Shown one piece after another: positions 1 through 10,628 of a stretch of DNA of 64,000 nt (its first letter is position 1; each line of letters begins with the position of its first letter). The notes below the pieces were generated by a model that saw only the letters and a program-made list of their open reading frames with translations, ran no database searches and was not told where the DNA came from. The position numbers and the translations under genes were made by a program. Source of the stretch: Nannocystis punicea (GTDB taxonomy: Bacteria; Myxococcota_A; Polyangia; Nannocystales; Nannocystaceae); the NCBI RefSeq assembly GCF_026965555.1, contig NZ_CP114040.1:11238001-11302000 (forward strand). The letters are read 5' to 3'.

Positions 1-738
1 CGGATGACCGAGCATGCGGCAGTGCATGCGGATCTGATGGGTCCGCCCGGTCTCGAGCCGGAACGCGAGCACCGCCGCGCCGTGGAGCCGCTGCAGCGTG
101 CGCACGTGCGTCACGGCGCGTCGGCCGTCGCTCGCGTCCCAGGTGAAGCGGCGACGGTCGATCGGGTCACGCGCGTGGCCGGTGCGCAGCGTCTTCTCGG
201 CGAACGCCGGCGCGTCGCGCACCACTCCGAGGTAGCGGCGCCGCAACGAGTGCCGGCGAAACTGCGCTGCCAGCCCCTCCTGCGCCTGCATGTGCTTGGC
301 CACCACCAGCAGCCCGCTGGTGTCGCGGTCGAGGCGATGCACGATGCCGGGGCGGGTCGCGTCGTTGCCGGGCAGCACCGGCAACGCCTCTGCTCCAATC
401 CCCAGGTGGTGCAGCACCGCGTTGACGAGCGTCCCGTGCGAGTGCCCGGGACCGGCGTGGACCACCATCCCGGCCGGCTTGTCGATCACCAGCAGGTGTT
501 CGTCCTCGAACACCACCTGCAGCGGCAGCGCCTCGGGCGTCGCATGCAGCGGCTCGGGCGCCTGCAGCTCGACCTCGACCTCGACCTCGGCGTCGACCAG
601 ACGGGACGCCTTCAGCGCCCCCCCACCGGCCGCGCACACCTTGCCGGCCGCGAAGGCGCGGGCCAGCTGCGAGCGCGTGCAGGGGCTCCCGCGGCGAGCG
701 AGCTCGGCGACGAGAGCCTGGTCGAGGCGACGCCCCAA
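1..738 (-). CDS. RluD/RluC-type 23S rRNA pseudouridine synthase (3' part cut by window edge)
   Basis: The reading frame shows an S4-like N-terminal segment (GRRLDQAL...) followed by a pseudouridine synthase domain. The catalytic motif HRLDRDTSG (Asp nucleophile) lies at about 315-339, the motif VIDKPAGMVVH is upstream, and GRTHQIRMH is near the edge. The gene runs off the left end, so the C-terminus is missing. The start is uncertain: there is no ATG or GTG in frame after the TAG of the preceding gene at 775-777. TTG at 738 is the best candidate, with CTG at 765 as an alternative. The frame is the same as the upstream small gene, so translation is probably coupled. The family isomerises uridines in large-subunit rRNA; the exact target site cannot be assigned here. 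Confidence 0.9.
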   Translation of the reverse strand, partial: MGRRLDQALVAELARRGSPCTRSQLARAFAAGKVCAAGGGALKASRLVDAEVEVEVELQAPEPLHATPEALPLQVVFEDEHLLVIDKPAGMVVHAGPGHSHGTLVNAVLHHLGIGAEALPVLPGNDATRPGIVHRLDRDTSGLLVVAKHMQAQEGLAAQFRRHSLRRRYLGVVRDAPAFAEKTLRTGHARDPIDRRRFTWDASDGRRAVTHVRTLQRLHGAAVLAFRLETGRTHQIRMHCRMLGHP

Positions 739-774
739 GGCGTCGGTTCCGAGGTGGAGGCGCAGGCCCGAAGC

Positions 775-1044
775 CTACCAGATGTGGGTCTTGAGGCTCG
801 CCATCGGCTTGATCACGCGGTCGACGATGGCGCGGTCGTAGTAGTTCTTGCGGAACAGCTCGGGCGTCACGCGGCCGCGGAACAGGTCACGGCCCTCCAT
901 GATCTCTTCTCCGAGGGCATCGAAGAAGTTGTCGTTGATCAGCGCCTCTTCGATCTTCTGCTTGTTGTAGAGCTGGATGTCCGAGGCGATCGCTCGGGCG
1001 AGCTGCTGCGCGCGGGCGTCGTTGTCGATGGGCGTGGCTGCCAT
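775..1044 (-). CDS. small conserved hypothetical protein (89 aa)
   Basis: An 89-residue soluble, mostly helical protein, rich in charged residues, with no signal peptide or membrane segment. I chose ATG 1044; a TTG at 1080 would add 12 residues of unconvincing composition. It ends three bases before the in-frame continuation that encodes the pseudouridine synthase, so the two are probably co-transcribed. The central text (QLYNKQKIEEALINDNFFDAL) looks like a conserved helical family rather than a chance frame, because the codon bias is strongly G/C at third positions. I do not recognise a function. Confidence 0.65.
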   Translation of the reverse strand: MAATPIDNDARAQQLARAIASDIQLYNKQKIEEALINDNFFDALGEEIMEGRDLFRGRVTPELFRKNYYDRAIVDRVIKPMASLKTHIW

Positions 1045-1492
1045 GCCGCGAGGATGCCACAGCGCCGCGGCCCCCGCCAAGTCGCCGCAATTTCGCCGGC
1101 TCGCTTGCTGAAAACGCCCCTCTTCGTAAGCGACCGGGGATCTCGACCTCGGAGCCGACCTGGCCGGCTCCGAAGAGCGCTTCCGAGGACCCCGGAACCC
1201 GGCGGCGACCTGCCTGACGCACTTGAAGAAGCGCGGGCTCCGTCATCACCGCCGCGGCAAGAGCGGCTGTCCTACTTCAAAATCCTCGCTACGCGACCGC
1301 AGTTCGGCGGGACGGGCGCGAATCCATCTTTGCATACACCCATTCGCGGCGCGGGAGACGCCCTCTCTCCTCCCCGCTGCCCGACTGTTGTCCTGGTCAT
1401 CCAGCCGCCTGCGCGAGCTGTCGTGAGCCCGAGAGGGAACGCCAGGTCGGGCGGCCGTCCCGACGCCGGCGCCGAGCTGACGGACGCCCGCG
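1045..1492. other. intergenic gap without a gene
   Basis: About 450 bases separate the start of the small minus-strand gene from the end of the SUKH/TPR gene. I see no credible reading frame, RNA gene or terminator with a U-tract. The first 50 bases upstream of 1044 should hold the promoter of the small gene, but no clear -10 box stands out. Confidence 0.5.
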
Positions 1493-3607
1493 TCACGCCT
1501 CGTTCTCGTTCATGAGCGTGCGATAGGCCGCCGACCGCTGCAGTTCGCCGATGTCGGGCTCGGCGGCGATCCGCCAGCGCGGCGAGCCGAGCTCGAGGGC
1601 GCGCCGGAAGTGCTGCAGCGCCTCGTCGTCGCGGCCGAGCCGCGCCAGCGCGACACCCAGGTTTTGCTGCGCCCATTCGTAGTCGGGCTCGGCGGCGATC
1701 GTCGCCGCGTGGATCTCCGCCGCGCGCGTCGGCTCGCCCGAGTCGGTGAAGAACGTGCCGATGTTGTCGCGCAAGATCACCCAACCTGGCCGAAGGGCCA
1801 GACCATACTCCGCGCAGGCCAGCGCCCGCGTGCGGTCGCCCAGGCGCGACCAGGCGCACGCGCGCAAGTTCCAGGCGTGCGGGCACTCCTCCTTGTGCCG
1901 GTCGAGGTGGGCCAGCGCGCCAGCCGGATCTGCGAGCTCGAGCTTCGTGACAGCGAGCTTCAACCGCACGGACGGACAGTCCGGGAACTCCGCGAGCACC
2001 TCGTCGCACCGCGCGAACGCGGACGCTCGCTCCTCGGCCAGCAGCTCGTCGTCGATCGTCTTCAGCGACGCGACGACATCCTCCCGGGTCCAGCGGCCGC
2101 TGCGGGCGAGCATGTGTTCGAGCAGGCCTTGCCGACGTTCGATGTACTCGTGCAGCTCGCGGACGGCGTCGCCGGTCCAGCGGGGGTCCTCGTCGAACCT
2201 GACCTCGAGCGCGGCAGCCCGGCGGGCATCGCCCTCGACCGCGGCGCTGGAGATCGCCCAGAGCAGCTCGGACGAGGTATCGTCGGAGTCGGGGTCGGCC
2301 GCGAGGTGCCGGCGCCGGAGCTCCTGCGCGACCGCGAGCGCCTCACCGGGGCGCCCTTGCCGGACGAGGGCGCGTGCGAGGTGCTCGAGGTGCTGGTTTG
2401 AGCAGAGCTCATCACGTCGACGGGCGATCTCCCGGTCCAGCCAGTGCTCGTACCACGCAGTGAAGGTGCGCCCGATCCGGACGGCGCCCGGATCGCCGAA
2501 CATCCATACCTCGCCCCGACGCTCGCCCGTGAGGACCAACAGCACGTCGAGACCGCAACCATTCGTGCCGAGAGTCAGGCAGCCGTCGCGGTCGCTCCAA
2601 TCCGCGGGCATGTCGGTCGCGAGGTGATGCACGATCTGTCCGCTCGCGCCGTCCGCCAGCTCGTTGCGCAGCACCCACTCGACGTCGTGGACGCTCGTGT
2701 CCTCCGCGGCCCCGCGCACCGCCGGACCCGTGAGCACGAACGGGCGCTCGGGGCGGCTCTCCTGCAACGCTTGCGACAGTCGGTACAGCGGATAGCTCGT
2801 GGGCCCGGCGCCGCCGTTGCCGAGCTGCGTGAGGAACAGTGCGTAGTCCTCCGGCAGTTCGACGTCGTACTCGCGCTCGAACGCTCGCAGCGCCTCGGCG
2901 CTCAGGCGCGGGCGCAGGGCGTAGTCATGAGGCCTCGGTAGCCCGCGCGCGCCGTACTCGCGCAGCTTGGCGAGCTTGCTCGCGAGGCTCTCGTGGCGCC
3001 CGCGCGAGGTCGACGGGGCAGTCGTCGAGCTCTTCGTCGCCAGCCCGAAGGCCTCGTCCCGGTGCGGCACGTCGAGCCAGACCGCGAGGTCGCGACCGAA
3101 GTGGCTCACCCAGGCTGCGTCCGACATCAGCAAGTCGTTGTAGTTGTACGTCGGGTCGGCTTGTGCGACGGCGTCGCGCTCCTCGAGCACCACCTCGTCG
3201 CCGCCGCTCCGCTCGAGCCGCACGCCGCGACCGATCCAGTCGTGCGTCACGAACGACACGACCGCCCGCACTTCTTCCGGACGCACCCCCGTGTCGCCGA
3301 CGCGCAGCCATGATCGTGTCGCGTCGAGCCGGACCGCCTCGCGTGACCACACGACGCAGCCGAGCTCGTCGGCGACCCACACGAACGCGTGCCCGCCGTA
3401 CCAGGCGCCGACCCGCAGCCCGTGACGACGCCACTCGGCCTCCGTCGCCTCGCGGTCGCCGGTGCACTGGGTCTGCGCGAGCAGCCGCGCGCCCGCGGCG
3501 GAGATCGCGAAGACCCCGCACGCAAGCTCGTCGGGCCGCGAGACGTCCCACGCCGTGAGCTTCGGCCCCGGGAGCGCCAGCGCCTCCTCGACGGTCAGCT
3601 TCGACAC
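1493..3607 (-). CDS. SUKH (SMI1/KNR4)-TPR protein
   Basis: A 704-residue cytoplasmic protein starting at GTG 3607. Residues 1 to about 200 form an unrecognised domain. A SMI1/KNR4 (SUKH-1) domain follows at about 225-390, recognised by the VELPEDYALFLTQLGNGG signature and the C-terminal tryptophan-rich strand around GEVWMFGDPG. From about 400 to the end there are tetratricopeptide-like helices, clearest at residues 560-690 (AWNLRACAWSRLGD, AQQNLGVALARLGRDDEAL). SUKH proteins often act as immunity or adaptor proteins in polymorphic toxin systems, but no toxin gene is adjacent, so the role is open. The fusion of SUKH to a long TPR tail is unusual. Confidence 0.75.
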   Translation of the reverse strand: MSKLTVEEALALPGPKLTAWDVSRPDELACGVFAISAAGARLLAQTQCTGDREATEAEWRRHGLRVGAWYGGHAFVWVADELGCVVWSREAVRLDATRSWLRVGDTGVRPEEVRAVVSFVTHDWIGRGVRLERSGGDEVVLEERDAVAQADPTYNYNDLLMSDAAWVSHFGRDLAVWLDVPHRDEAFGLATKSSTTAPSTSRGRHESLASKLAKLREYGARGLPRPHDYALRPRLSAEALRAFEREYDVELPEDYALFLTQLGNGGAGPTSYPLYRLSQALQESRPERPFVLTGPAVRGAAEDTSVHDVEWVLRNELADGASGQIVHHLATDMPADWSDRDGCLTLGTNGCGLDVLLVLTGERRGEVWMFGDPGAVRIGRTFTAWYEHWLDREIARRRDELCSNQHLEHLARALVRQGRPGEALAVAQELRRRHLAADPDSDDTSSELLWAISSAAVEGDARRAAALEVRFDEDPRWTGDAVRELHEYIERRQGLLEHMLARSGRWTREDVVASLKTIDDELLAEERASAFARCDEVLAEFPDCPSVRLKLAVTKLELADPAGALAHLDRHKEECPHAWNLRACAWSRLGDRTRALACAEYGLALRPGWVILRDNIGTFFTDSGEPTRAAEIHAATIAAEPDYEWAQQNLGVALARLGRDDEALQHFRRALELGSPRWRIAAEPDIGELQRSAAYRTLMNENEA

Positions 3608-3715
3608 CTGCGCATGATACCGGACCGCCGCCGAGGAGAGCGCGCGTCCCCTCGATCCACGAATCGCACCGACAACGGGCGAGCGCGCTCGCGGCCGAAC
3701 TGCACTCGCGGCGAA

Positions 3716-4900
3716 TCACAGGAACAGCCGCAGCGCCCGCTGCAGGAACTGCCGGAACGCGCTGGTCGTGGCCGCCAGCGGCAGCGCCGGGAGCACCCCG
3801 AACAGCACCAGCGCCAGCACGTCGCGGGCCTCGAGCGGCACCAGCCGGAGCGCACGGATGCGGGCGTGGCTGGCGGCCAGATCTGCGAGCGACTGGACGT
3901 CGGAGGTCCCGAGCAGTGGTTCGTCGGCCGGCCGCGACGGATCGAGCCACTTCGCCTCGAATTGCTGGCAGTAACGGCTGCCCAGGACCCCGTACTTCAA
4001 CAACCCGCGCAGCTTCACCCGCAGGAGCGTCGGTACCACCACGCACAGCGGCCCCACGACGCTCAGGAGCCCGAGGATCAGCGCCGCGAGGTAGCTGGAG
4101 TGGTACCGCTCGAGCGTGGCGCCGGCGAACAGGATCCGCGTGGCGATCGCGCCGGCGACCACTGCATTCGCGGCGAACACGAGGATCCCGAACGGCAAGT
4201 GGTTGTCGCCGAGGAAGCCGAGCCCGCCGGCGCGATCGGGGTGCGTGGCGGTGAGCTGCAGATCGAGGCGCGACACCCGGCGCAGGAATCGGCCCCAGAC
4301 GAACAGCCGGTGGAACCAGCGATAGAGGAGGAAGTGAAACAGCGGCAACGAGACCAGCGCGAACCACCGACCTGCGAGAGTGAGCCGCGGAGTCGCCGAC
4401 TGGAAGTGCCAGGTGTCCTCCGCCTGGCCTCCGGCGAGGGACATCACGCCCGCGGTGGTGAGGTAGGCCGCCGCGAGGACGATGAAGGCAGCGACCCGCG
4501 AGTCACGGGCGCGGCGCGCGGCCACGAGGACGCCGGCGAACAGCGAGCGATCTTCGACGCGCACGAGGTCGGCGGCGATGAACTGCGCGGTGCAGCGATC
4601 GAGGCGGGCGCCGATCGGCAGCTCGGCCAACAAGAGCAGGGGCACTGCGACGAGGAAACGGACGTGCGTGGTGAGGTCGTGCAGAAACGGCAGAGCCGCG
4701 CCGCCGACCAGCACGCCCTCCGCGGCAGAGAGGACCAGGAGCGGCAACCATGCGAACAGGACCACGCGGACGACCCCCGCGACCGCGCGACCTCGCAGCG
4801 GCGCGACGCCGAGCCGCCGCAGCGCGCCAGCGCCGGGTCCGCCATCGACCCAGAACAGCTCTTCGGGGATGTCGCCGCAAGCGGACCGAGCCTCGCGCAT
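3716..4900 (-). CDS. polytopic membrane protein of unknown function
   Basis: A 394-residue integral membrane protein with about seven hydrophobic helices. The first pair is at roughly residues 35-85, further ones lie at 125-150, 165-190, 235-260 and 270-295, and one is at the C-terminal end. The start is ATG 4900; longer extensions upstream run into the repeat region and have low-complexity composition. I do not recognise the family. The gene diverges from the ADP-ribosylglycohydrolase gene, and the 619-base gap between them is filled with tandem repeats. Confidence 0.7.
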   Translation of the reverse strand: MREARSACGDIPEELFWVDGGPGAGALRRLGVAPLRGRAVAGVVRVVLFAWLPLLVLSAAEGVLVGGAALPFLHDLTTHVRFLVAVPLLLLAELPIGARLDRCTAQFIAADLVRVEDRSLFAGVLVAARRARDSRVAAFIVLAAAYLTTAGVMSLAGGQAEDTWHFQSATPRLTLAGRWFALVSLPLFHFLLYRWFHRLFVWGRFLRRVSRLDLQLTATHPDRAGGLGFLGDNHLPFGILVFAANAVVAGAIATRILFAGATLERYHSSYLAALILGLLSVVGPLCVVVPTLLRVKLRGLLKYGVLGSRYCQQFEAKWLDPSRPADEPLLGTSDVQSLADLAASHARIRALRLVPLEARDVLALVLFGVLPALPLAATTSAFRQFLQRALRLFL

Positions 4901-5035
4901 GCGCCCTAGCGTGAGCGCCGATCGACCGCCCCGGGGCGGACGCTGCACGTAGCGGCGCCGCAGCCGGTCCTCGCCCGCCGGGTCGGGGCCGTGCCCGCGC
5001 GTTCGCGGCCGGCGCCCGAGGTCGCAAGGATATTG

Positions 5036-5420
5036 AACATGTCCTGAAGGACAGACCCTCTCGCGACCGAACGCCCGCCCGGCTGCAACTCTCCGCCCGC
5101 GAGCGCCCGGCTCGCGCGGACCCCCGGTAGCGACACCCGAGGACATGCCCCAAAGGTCAGCCTCGAGAACCCCACCCGGCCCCGGCGGAACGCCCGGCTC
5201 TCGCGGAACCCCGGTGGCGACGGCCGAGGACATGTCCTGAAGGTCAGCCTCGAGCGCCCCGCCCGGCCCCGGCTCTCCGCCCGCGAGCGCCCGACGCCCG
5301 CGGAGCCCCCGGTAGCGACAAGCGATGACATGCCCCAAAGGTCAGACTAGAACCCCGCCCCGCCCCGCCGCCCGCGAGCGCCCGAACGGCCCGCCCAGTT
5401 GCAGATCTCCGCCCGCTCGC
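5036..5420. repeat. four tandem copies of a ~90-105 bp GC-rich unit
   Basis: Copies begin at about 5036, 5142, 5229 and 5327 (spacing 106, 87 and 98). Each opens with ACATG(T/C)CC(T/C)(G/A)AAGG(A/T)CAG and continues with a CCGCCCGGCCCCGG / GCCCGCGAGCGCCCG / CCCCGGTAGCGACA-like body. The opening segment belongs to the TGTCC/GGACA element dispersed through the window. Copies are imperfect, so the array is old or evolving. Confidence 0.8.
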
Positions 5421-5506
5421 CGCCGCGCCTCCCTGCGGCGACGACCGACTCGCCGGCAAATTGTCTCGACCGCGGCGCGGGGGCTCTCTCGCGCCTGCGA
5501 GGCGAG

Positions 5507-5512
5507 TATCCT
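5507..5512 (+). promoter_or_regulatory. -10 hexamer TATCCT, leaderless start
   Basis: TATCCT ends 7 bases before ATG 5520, so transcription should start at or next to the start codon. No Shine-Dalgarno sequence is present. No good -35 box is visible. Confidence 0.5.
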
Positions 5513-5519
5513 CCTCGTC

Positions 5520-6296
5520 ATGATCGCCGCGATCGCCGGGGACATCATCGGCTCGGTGCACGAGCGCGCCAACATCAAGCGCACCGACTTCACCCTCTTC
5601 AAGTCGAACAGTAGCTTCACCGACGACACAGTGATGACCCTCGCGGTCGCCGACTGCATCTTGCACCGCAAGCCGTACGCTCAGACCTTGCGGGAGTACG
5701 GGCGTCGCTACCCTGGTCGCGGCTACGGCGGCATGTTCCGCAAGTGGCTCGCGGACGACGCCATGGGTCCGTATCAGAGCTTCGGCAACGGCTCGGCGAT
5801 GCGGGCCAGCCCGGTCGGCTTCGCCATGCGCAACCTCGACGACGTGCTGTCCGAGGCGCGCGCGAGCGCCTTGCCGACGCACGACCACCCCGAGGGCATC
5901 AAGGGCGCGCAGGCCCTCGCGGTCGCGGTGTTCCTCGCCCGCCACGGCGCCGACAAGGCGAAGATCCGCGACGACATCGAGGACCGCTTCGGCTACGACC
6001 TCCATCGCCACGTCGCTGCGATCCGCCCCGGCTACGCGTTCGACGTCACCTGCCAGGGCTCCGTCCCCGAGGCGATCGTGGCCTTCCTCGACAGCGAAGA
6101 CGTCGAGTCGGCGATCCGCCTGGCGATCTCGCTCGGCGGCGACGCCGACACGCTCGCGTGCATGGCCGGGGCGGTGGCGCAGGCCTTCTACAAGGAGGTG
6201 CCGCCGGCCATCGTCGCCGAGGTCGAGGCGCGACTCAGGCCGGAGCTGTGGCAGCTTACGCAGGAATTCTGCGCCCGCTTTCGGGTCCCGGCCTGA
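5520..6296 (+). CDS. ADP-ribosylglycohydrolase family protein
   Basis: A 258-residue protein of the ADP-ribosylglycohydrolase (DraG/ARH) fold, which hydrolyses ADP-ribose linkages on proteins or small molecules with a binuclear metal centre. The metal ligands are visible as SSFTDDTVMTLAV near residue 35-45 and SLGGDADTLACMAG near residue 205-215. The N-terminal IAGDIIGSVHE is also characteristic. The start at ATG 5520 is set by the -10 box 7 bases upstream and by the family N-terminus. The substrate is unknown; no dinitrogenase reductase or ADP-ribosyltransferase gene is nearby. Confidence 0.92.
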   Translation: MIAAIAGDIIGSVHERANIKRTDFTLFKSNSSFTDDTVMTLAVADCILHRKPYAQTLREYGRRYPGRGYGGMFRKWLADDAMGPYQSFGNGSAMRASPVGFAMRNLDDVLSEARASALPTHDHPEGIKGAQALAVAVFLARHGADKAKIRDDIEDRFGYDLHRHVAAIRPGYAFDVTCQGSVPEAIVAFLDSEDVESAIRLAISLGGDADTLACMAGAVAQAFYKEVPPAIVAEVEARLRPELWQLTQEFCARFRVPA

Positions 6297-6644
6297 GGAC
6301 GCCCGGCGCCGAAGAAATCACCGCGAGGACCGAGCTCCGACGAAGCTCCGCGAACGCCCCGCGAGATCGACGAAGCTTCACTCACGAGCGACGGCGGCGA
6401 TCGATCGGCCGCCACCTCTCGCGAGCGACCGTTGAAGATCGTTCAACCGCAGCCGGGCGCCCTCGTCTTCGAGCCCACCGGCCTCGTCGGCACCACCGGC
6501 GGCGTCGCCTCCGGCTCGCGCCGCGCGGCCCCTGCGGGCTTCGGAACAGCGATCGGCGCCGCTGGAACGGCCTCGTCGGCGGCGGCCGCGAAAATCCGTT
6601 CGCCGACCCGGCCTCGCGGACGCGCCTGCTACCATCTGCGCCGC
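6297..6644. other. intergenic gap before the sensor kinase
   Basis: About 350 bases with no credible gene. An upstream in-frame extension of the kinase (from 6432) is Ala/Gly/Arg low-complexity text and is rejected. The only recognisable signal is the -10 hexamer near 6630. Confidence 0.5.
6630..6635 (+). promoter_or_regulatory. -10 hexamer TACCAT upstream of the kinase
   Basis: TACCAT ends 9 bases before GTG 6645, giving a leaderless or 1-3 base leader transcript. This supports GTG 6645 over the upstream ATG at 6432. Confidence 0.45.
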
Positions 6645-8753
6645 GTGTCCGGGTCGAACCTCTACGCCAGTCTGAGCTCGCTGCTCGCCGCCGCGGTCGC
6701 CGCCGCGATCGGCATCAGCGTCTATCTGCGCGACCGCTCGCGGGTGCAGTTCTCGCGGTTCTTCGCCTTCTGCCTCAGCCTGTGTCTGTTCCACCTCGCG
6801 CGCTTCTTCGCCGGCTTGCCGAGCTTGCCGCGCTCGCAGTGGGTGGCCGACACCTTGAGTCTGCTGCTGCCGCTGATGGCCGACCGCTTCCTCTCCGGCT
6901 TCTTCCCCGCCGCCGGTCCGGCGCCGGGGCGCAACCCGGTGCAGGGGCCGCTCCTCGGCGTCCTGCTGGTGATCCAGGTGATCGCGCTGGTGTTCCCGCA
7001 GCTCGCGGAGGAGCCGTGGTGGGTCGTCGTCGACGTCAGCATCAAGATCTACGTCGTCGGCGGCCTCTTCTTCGCCGTCATGCGGATGTGGCGAGCCGCT
7101 CGCGCCGCCGAGGGCACGGCCGCCGGGCCGCGCCTGCGCTACCTGTTCTACGCCGCCTTGCTCGCGCTCGCTCTCGGGCAGCCGGGCATCCCCGTCATCG
7201 GCCCGATCGTCACCGCAGTCTACCTGTACTTCATGGCGCAGACGCTGACGCGCGAGCGTCTGCTCGACCTGCCGGAGATCCTGGGGCGGATCGCCAGCAT
7301 GACGCTGCTCGTCATCACGGTCACCGCGGTCTACGCCGCGCTGGTGCTGTGGGTGCCGTGGACCTTCGCCGGCGAGCCGATGCTGCTCGTCTTCAACACC
7401 TTGCTGGCCTCGTTCGCGGTGCTCGTGCTCATCGACCCGCTGCGCACCGAGCTCGATCGGCGGCTCGAGAGCTGGCTGTTCCACGACCGCACCGTCTTGC
7501 GGGCCCTGCTCGACCGCCTGCGGCGGCGGCTCGTCAACCTCATCGACCCCGACGAGATGGTCCGCGTCGTCATGAACACCTTGCGCGGGTCCGAGCGAGT
7601 CACCCGGGCCTCGCTGTTCCTGCTCGACCGCCAGGGTTCGGCGCTGCGGCTGCGCGGACACACCGGCGCGACCACGCCGCCGCCCAGCCTCGACCTCGCG
7701 ACCCGACGGCCCTTGCTCGAGCGCATGCGTCAGAGCGGGCCGCTCCTCCGCGACGTGCTCGAGCGGCAGCGCGAGCGGGCCAACAACGAGCTGAAGGCCG
7801 AGCTCGACGAGTGCCTCGACACCTTCGCCGAGGTCGGCGCCAGCCTCGCCCTGCCGATCCGCGGCCTCGCGGGCGAGCAGCTCGACGGCGGTCCGCCGCG
7901 GCTGCACCTGCTCGGCGTCCTCTTCGTCGACGACGAGCGCCTGCTCGAGCCGTTCTCGCGCGAGGAGGTCGAGCTGTTCGAGGGCGTGGTGGCCCAGGCG
8001 GCGGTGATGATCGAGAACTCGACCGTCTTCGAGCAGCGCAAGGAGCGCGACCGACTGGCCGCGCTCGGCGAGATGGCCGCCGGTCTGGCCCACGAGATCC
8101 GCAACCCGCTCGGGGCGATCAAGGGCGCCGTCCAGGTCGTCGAGCCTGGGCTGCAGAACGCAGACCCGACCACGCGTGAGTTCCTCGGCGTGATCGTCGA
8201 GGAGGTCGAGCGGCTCAACCGCGTCGTCACCCAATTCCTCACCTACTCGCGGCCGTTCAGCGGGCAGATGGGTCCGGTCGTGCTCGGCGAGGTCGTCGTC
8301 ACCACCCTGCGCCTGCTCGACGAGGACGCCCGCGGGCGGGTCACTGTCACCCAGGCCGCGAACTTGCCGCCGGTCCGCGGCGACGCCGAGGCGCTGCGCC
8401 AGGTCCTGCTCAACCTCCTGCGCAACGCCTTCGACGCGCTGGCCGGTCAGACTCCGCCGGGGCGGGTGTTCGTGTCGCTCGGCCTGCGGCGGCACGGCCT
8501 GGGCAGCGGCGACGCGGTCACGCTGACGGTCCGCGACAACGGCCCCGGGTTCGCCCCCGGCGCGCTGGCCAACCTGTTCGTCCCCTTCCACACCACCAAG
8601 GCGGCGGGCACCGGGCTGGGGCTGCCCATCAGCCAGCGGATCGTGGAGAATCACCGCGGGCTCATCGAGGTCAGCGCCCCCGAGGGCGGCGGCGCCCAGT
8701 TCACGATCGTCCTGCCCGTCCACGCTCAGCCGCGCGCCGAGGCGCCGACCTGA
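6645..8753 (+). CDS. membrane sensor histidine kinase
   Basis: A 702-residue two-component sensor. Residues about 5-290 hold a series of hydrophobic helices forming an N-terminal multi-pass sensing domain. A GAF-like domain follows at about 310-460, then HisKA with phospho-acceptor H483 in LAHEIRNPLGAIKG. The HATPase_c domain has the N box (LLNLLRNAFDAL, ~590-600), DNGPGF and GTGLGLPIS. It should autophosphorylate and pass phosphate to the NtrC-type regulator encoded 50 bases downstream. The architecture resembles NtrB/PrsK-like kinases. The input signal is not evident. Confidence 0.93.
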   Translation: MSGSNLYASLSSLLAAAVAAAIGISVYLRDRSRVQFSRFFAFCLSLCLFHLARFFAGLPSLPRSQWVADTLSLLLPLMADRFLSGFFPAAGPAPGRNPVQGPLLGVLLVIQVIALVFPQLAEEPWWVVVDVSIKIYVVGGLFFAVMRMWRAARAAEGTAAGPRLRYLFYAALLALALGQPGIPVIGPIVTAVYLYFMAQTLTRERLLDLPEILGRIASMTLLVITVTAVYAALVLWVPWTFAGEPMLLVFNTLLASFAVLVLIDPLRTELDRRLESWLFHDRTVLRALLDRLRRRLVNLIDPDEMVRVVMNTLRGSERVTRASLFLLDRQGSALRLRGHTGATTPPPSLDLATRRPLLERMRQSGPLLRDVLERQRERANNELKAELDECLDTFAEVGASLALPIRGLAGEQLDGGPPRLHLLGVLFVDDERLLEPFSREEVELFEGVVAQAAVMIENSTVFEQRKERDRLAALGEMAAGLAHEIRNPLGAIKGAVQVVEPGLQNADPTTREFLGVIVEEVERLNRVVTQFLTYSRPFSGQMGPVVLGEVVVTTLRLLDEDARGRVTVTQAANLPPVRGDAEALRQVLLNLLRNAFDALAGQTPPGRVFVSLGLRRHGLGSGDAVTLTVRDNGPGFAPGALANLFVPFHTTKAAGTGLGLPISQRIVENHRGLIEVSAPEGGGAQFTIVLPVHAQPRAEAPT

Positions 8754-8803
8754 AACGACTTCCTTCGCTCGCGTCCCAATCTGCTCCTTCAGACAGGTTC
8801 ATC

Positions 8804-10312
<1,509 letters not shown>

Positions 10313-10628
10313 GGCGACCCCCGAAGCCGAGACCGGGCGAGGCGGCGATCACAGCAGATCTCGCCCACACGCCCGCACGCCGCGCTCGAGCCCGCCGCGC
10401 GGGCTCCGCGAGGCCGTGGCGGCCTCTTGCGGCCGCCAGGCGGCCGGAAACGTGGTCGAGGCCGCGTGAAAGGGTCCCTTCGCCCCGGTTTTTCGCCGCG
10501 GCGCAGGCGGCTTGCGGCGCCGCAATCGGGGTCGGGATCGTGGCTGGCCCGGCCGCTTCGGCCCAGGAATGTTGACGCTGCCGGCCGCGCGCTGGTAGCG
10601 TGCAGCGACCCCTCTTGAGGTGCTCCCT
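10313..10628. other. intergenic gap with promoter
   Basis: About 315 bases between the regulator and the outer-membrane protein gene. It carries the sigma-70-type promoter at 10572-10601 and nothing else I can recognise. Confidence 0.5.
10572..10601 (+). promoter_or_regulatory. sigma-70-type promoter TTGACG-18-TAGCGT
   Basis: The -35 box is at 10572-10577 and the -10 at 10596-10601, spaced by 18 bases. The predicted start of transcription is near 10608, leaving a short leader with a GAGG ribosome site at 10617-10620, 8 bases before ATG 10629. Unlike most promoters in this window it is not leaderless. Confidence 0.6.

Larger units (their letters stand above)
4901..5519. other. divergent intergenic region with tandem repeats
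   Basis: 619 bases lie between two divergent genes. Apart from the repeat array at 5036-5420 and a -10 hexamer at 5507, I see no gene. Frames through the region on both strands are proline/arginine/glycine low-complexity text. Confidence 0.7.

Noticed and set aside
4901..5338. Longer start for the membrane protein within the repeat region
   Set aside because: The 146 extra residues are translations of the tandem repeats; ATG 4900 gives a normal N-terminus.
6432..6644. N-terminal extension of the sensor kinase from ATG 6432
   Set aside because: Low-complexity Ala/Gly/Arg text; GTG 6645 has the -10 hexamer and leads directly into a hydrophobic helix.
6378..8723. A 781-codon open frame opposite the histidine kinase
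   Set aside because: Anti-sense shadow; no conserved motifs, while the plus strand shows HisKA and HATPase motifs in order.
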